DNA from: Thelonectria olida
Taxonomy: Eukaryota > Ascomycota > Sordariomycetes > Hypocreales > Nectriaceae
Direction of reading: 5' to 3'
Assembly (NCBI GenBank): GCA_020736575.1
Contig: JAGPYM010000094.1
Location: forward strand, 1 to 64,000
Length of the DNA stretch: 64,000 bases
This document shows, one piece after another, positions 62,136 to 64,000 of this stretch. Below the pieces are notes generated by a model. That model was given only the letters and a program-made list of their open reading frames with translations. It had not been told where the DNA came from and ran no database searches. The stretch's first letter is position 1, and each line of letters starts with the position of its first letter. The position numbers and the translations under genes are program-made.

Positions 62136-64000
62136 CTAAGAGCTCTCAATGCGTGAAGCGATCGAATCGCTTTTAGCCTCGATATAAATATGGTCACCCT
62201 CAACTCCTCCGCCAGTTCCATTTGTTTCCTCCTTGAGTGTTGAAAAGGTCTTTTCGGCGTCCCAGGCCCAAGGTGTTGGGGCAGCAAACAACAGGTCCAT
62301 CTCCTCCAGTGTTCGTTGATTAGGCTCGGGGTAGAGGGCATAAACTATTAGGTTGTTATGATAGATCATGCCGACGTAACTTCTAGGCTTGATACTTACC
62401 GATGGGGATGCTTAGAACGTTCACAGCGCCGAAGATGTACATCATCTTCTCGTTAATGGCACTCACAATGTATAGAAGCAGTGAGGTGAGCGTCCTGCAT
62501 GGATGTTAGCATCAGCAGCAGCTTCAACTTCTGTAGATCCTTGCCCGTTCCCAATACTCCATCCGACAACACCCCACGAATTCCCCTTTGCACGAGCGTG
62601 GATGGGAAATATCTCAGCGGGGTAAAGCCATGGCACGGTGAGCCAGGTACCCCGGAAGATGAAGGTATAGAGATACACCATTGACGCGGCGGCAGCTCCC
62701 CATCCGTTGGTGACGCTTATGTCGCCATCTGCTCTTGCATCTAGGCCACCACGAGACAGTCCCCCGACAAGGAACATAGCGATAGCCTGTCCGACCGAGC
62801 CCCAGTATAGAGTCCATCTACGCCCAATTCGGTCGATAGTGAACACACAGATTAGAGTGGCGAACATGTAGAAGATGTTGTTGAGTCCGGCGACCCATTG
62901 TGTTTTCTCGGGACCAAAACCAGCAATGCGAAAGTTGGCTATGGTAACAGGTTAGAAACAGGGAAGAAGACTCGATTGGTGAGTGATACATCACTTACAC
63001 GGCCCATACATGGTCACCCCGGCAATACCGGTCCAGCATTGAATAATCTGCAACCAAATGACCAGTTGGACTCGGCGACCGGTGTGAAGCCTGCCAGACT
63101 TAAGGCCGAAGAGCATATGAAGGTAGGATGTGCCTTCCGAACTCTTCTCGAGCTCAATAGCATTGCGAATTTCGAGATACTAAGCTTCGGCTACACCCGC
63201 TAGCTCGCCCTCGATACCGCGAAGACGCTTCAGGACGTAGAGTGCCTCCTCATTTCGCCCAGCTTTAACGAGCCATCGAACAGACTCTGGGAAAGCCCAA
63301 CAGGACAAGAGAAGGAGACAAAGAGGTAGAATCTGAAAGGCAATCGGGAAGCGCCACCGAATCTCGGACTCTCCATTGTCGATGAAGCTAACGCCGTATG
63401 CGAGTCAGTACGCCACGACCACACCAAAGATATTCAGAGTAAACTCCATGGCAATGAACGTTCCTCTGCTGCTGTAGTCAGACAGCTCAGACGCTCAAGC
63501 TGGAACAATTCCGTTCAGAATGCCAGTTTCAATACCGTTCACGAAACGGGACCCGAGCGTCCAGGACGGGTTCATGGCAGCAGACTGGAGGGAAGCCCCA
63601 AAAATGGCCCAAATGGCCCAAATGGCCCCGAAACCGATGGCTCCAATGCACCCATATTTATCACCAAACGCGCCCCCAGCAAGGCAGCCCACAAGGGTTC
63701 CAAGGTAGAAGATGGCCATGATACCTCCCTGAAGTAGCGTCTTTGTGATGACGGGGCTGCCATCTTTGTCGAGATGTCCCAAGCCTATGCGATAGATGTA
63801 ATCGGTGCTTTGGTTCACGCCTCCCATTATGCCTTGATCGTAACCTGTTTCGATAGGTGAGCATCAAGGATTTTCTTTTCCTGGCAACTTGCATAATATC
63901 AGAGGAAAGCCTACCAAAGAAGAAGATGGACATGCCGGCCAGAGCGTTGACGGCGATGTGGACGTTGTTGGAGACGGGCTGCGACCATCCAGGGCCTGGT
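62136..64000 (-). pseudogene. MFS sugar transporter pseudogene, 5' end outside the window
   Basis: Sugar-porter family (12-helix MFS). Exons by eye: 63915 to beyond 64000, 62999-63844, 62545-62938, 62400-62494, 62136-62344. Motifs: FFFGYDQGIMGGVN, GDKYG (RxGRR-type loop), PESVRWLVKAGRN, IDRIGRRWTLYWGS, VPWLYPAEIFPIHARAKGN and YALYPEPNQRTLEEMDLLFA. Three in-frame stops interrupt it: TGA at 63497-63495 and TGA at 63407-63405, both where Trp is expected, and TAG at 63182-63180. The Trp changes are G>A and the TAG is compatible with C>T from CAG. One intron (62544-62495) uses a GC donor (GCAAGG) with a GCTAAC branch and CAG acceptor. A 9-bp ATGGCCCAA duplication at 63604-63621 sits in a helix. 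The start lies beyond 64000. Substrate would be a hexose or related sugar in a working copy. Confidence 0.82.

Overview
The window looks like nuclear DNA of a filamentous ascomycete (Pezizomycotina). The genes carry short introns of about 50-90 bp with GTAAGT-type donors and CTAAC-like branch sites. The families are typical of these fungi: HET, LysM, Zn(II)2Cys6 regulators, GMC oxidase, an MFS sugar porter. Roughly a third of the sequence is extremely AT-rich, TpA-dense DNA with almost no open frames, the look of repeat-induced point mutation (RIP). RIP can be checked inside the window: the solo LTR at 41012-41401 differs from the intact LTRs almost only by CpA>TpA and TpG>TpA changes.

Layout. 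1-690: RIP-type AT block. 844-2490: F-box protein. 2703-4395: multi-LysM gene whose 5' end runs into RIP-type DNA. 4440-6720: AT block. 6764-9400: HET-domain protein. 9640-24834: long AT block holding a tRNA-derived SINE with a 12-bp target duplication, a tandem repeat and remnants of a mutated ORF. 24835-33058: an apparently intact Ty3/gypsy chromovirus read on the minus strand. It has two 388-bp LTRs that look identical, a large Gag with extra Cys/His motifs, a textbook A AAA AAC -1 frameshift site, a Pol ending in a chromodomain, a probable self-priming site, and a spliced antisense gene with a Zn2Cys6-like cluster plus coiled coil between pol and the 3' LTR. 33059-34850: AT block. From 35 kb to the right edge is a gene-bearing accessory-type region.

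Right half. It contains a DUF4246 pseudogene, a GFA-family gene, a long Zn2Cys6 regulator, a solo LTR, a SnoaL/NTF2-like gene beside an alcohol-oxidase-type GMC gene, an FMN-binding oxidase-like gene, a GT8 glycosyltransferase, a truncated Zn2Cys6 gene, an AIF/FSP1-like oxidoreductase, a frameshifted alcohol dehydrogenase, a small secreted protein, a second Zn2Cys6 regulator, an aldo/keto reductase pseudogene and an MFS sugar-transporter pseudogene cut by the right edge. Redox enzymes, regulators and a transporter look like parts of accessory metabolic loci, but no backbone synthase is present and many members are broken, so no working cluster is claimed. Two dispersed repeat families link loci: a (GGGCTC)n-headed repeat (about 37.3, 42.3 and 54.2 kb) and a composite of ~77-bp units plus a foldback element (about 45 and 56 kb, inverted to each other).

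The most notable object is the retrotransposon with its antisense regulator-like gene. It is unmutated although relatives of the same family have been hit by RIP. All calls come from reading the sequence; splice junctions are by eye.
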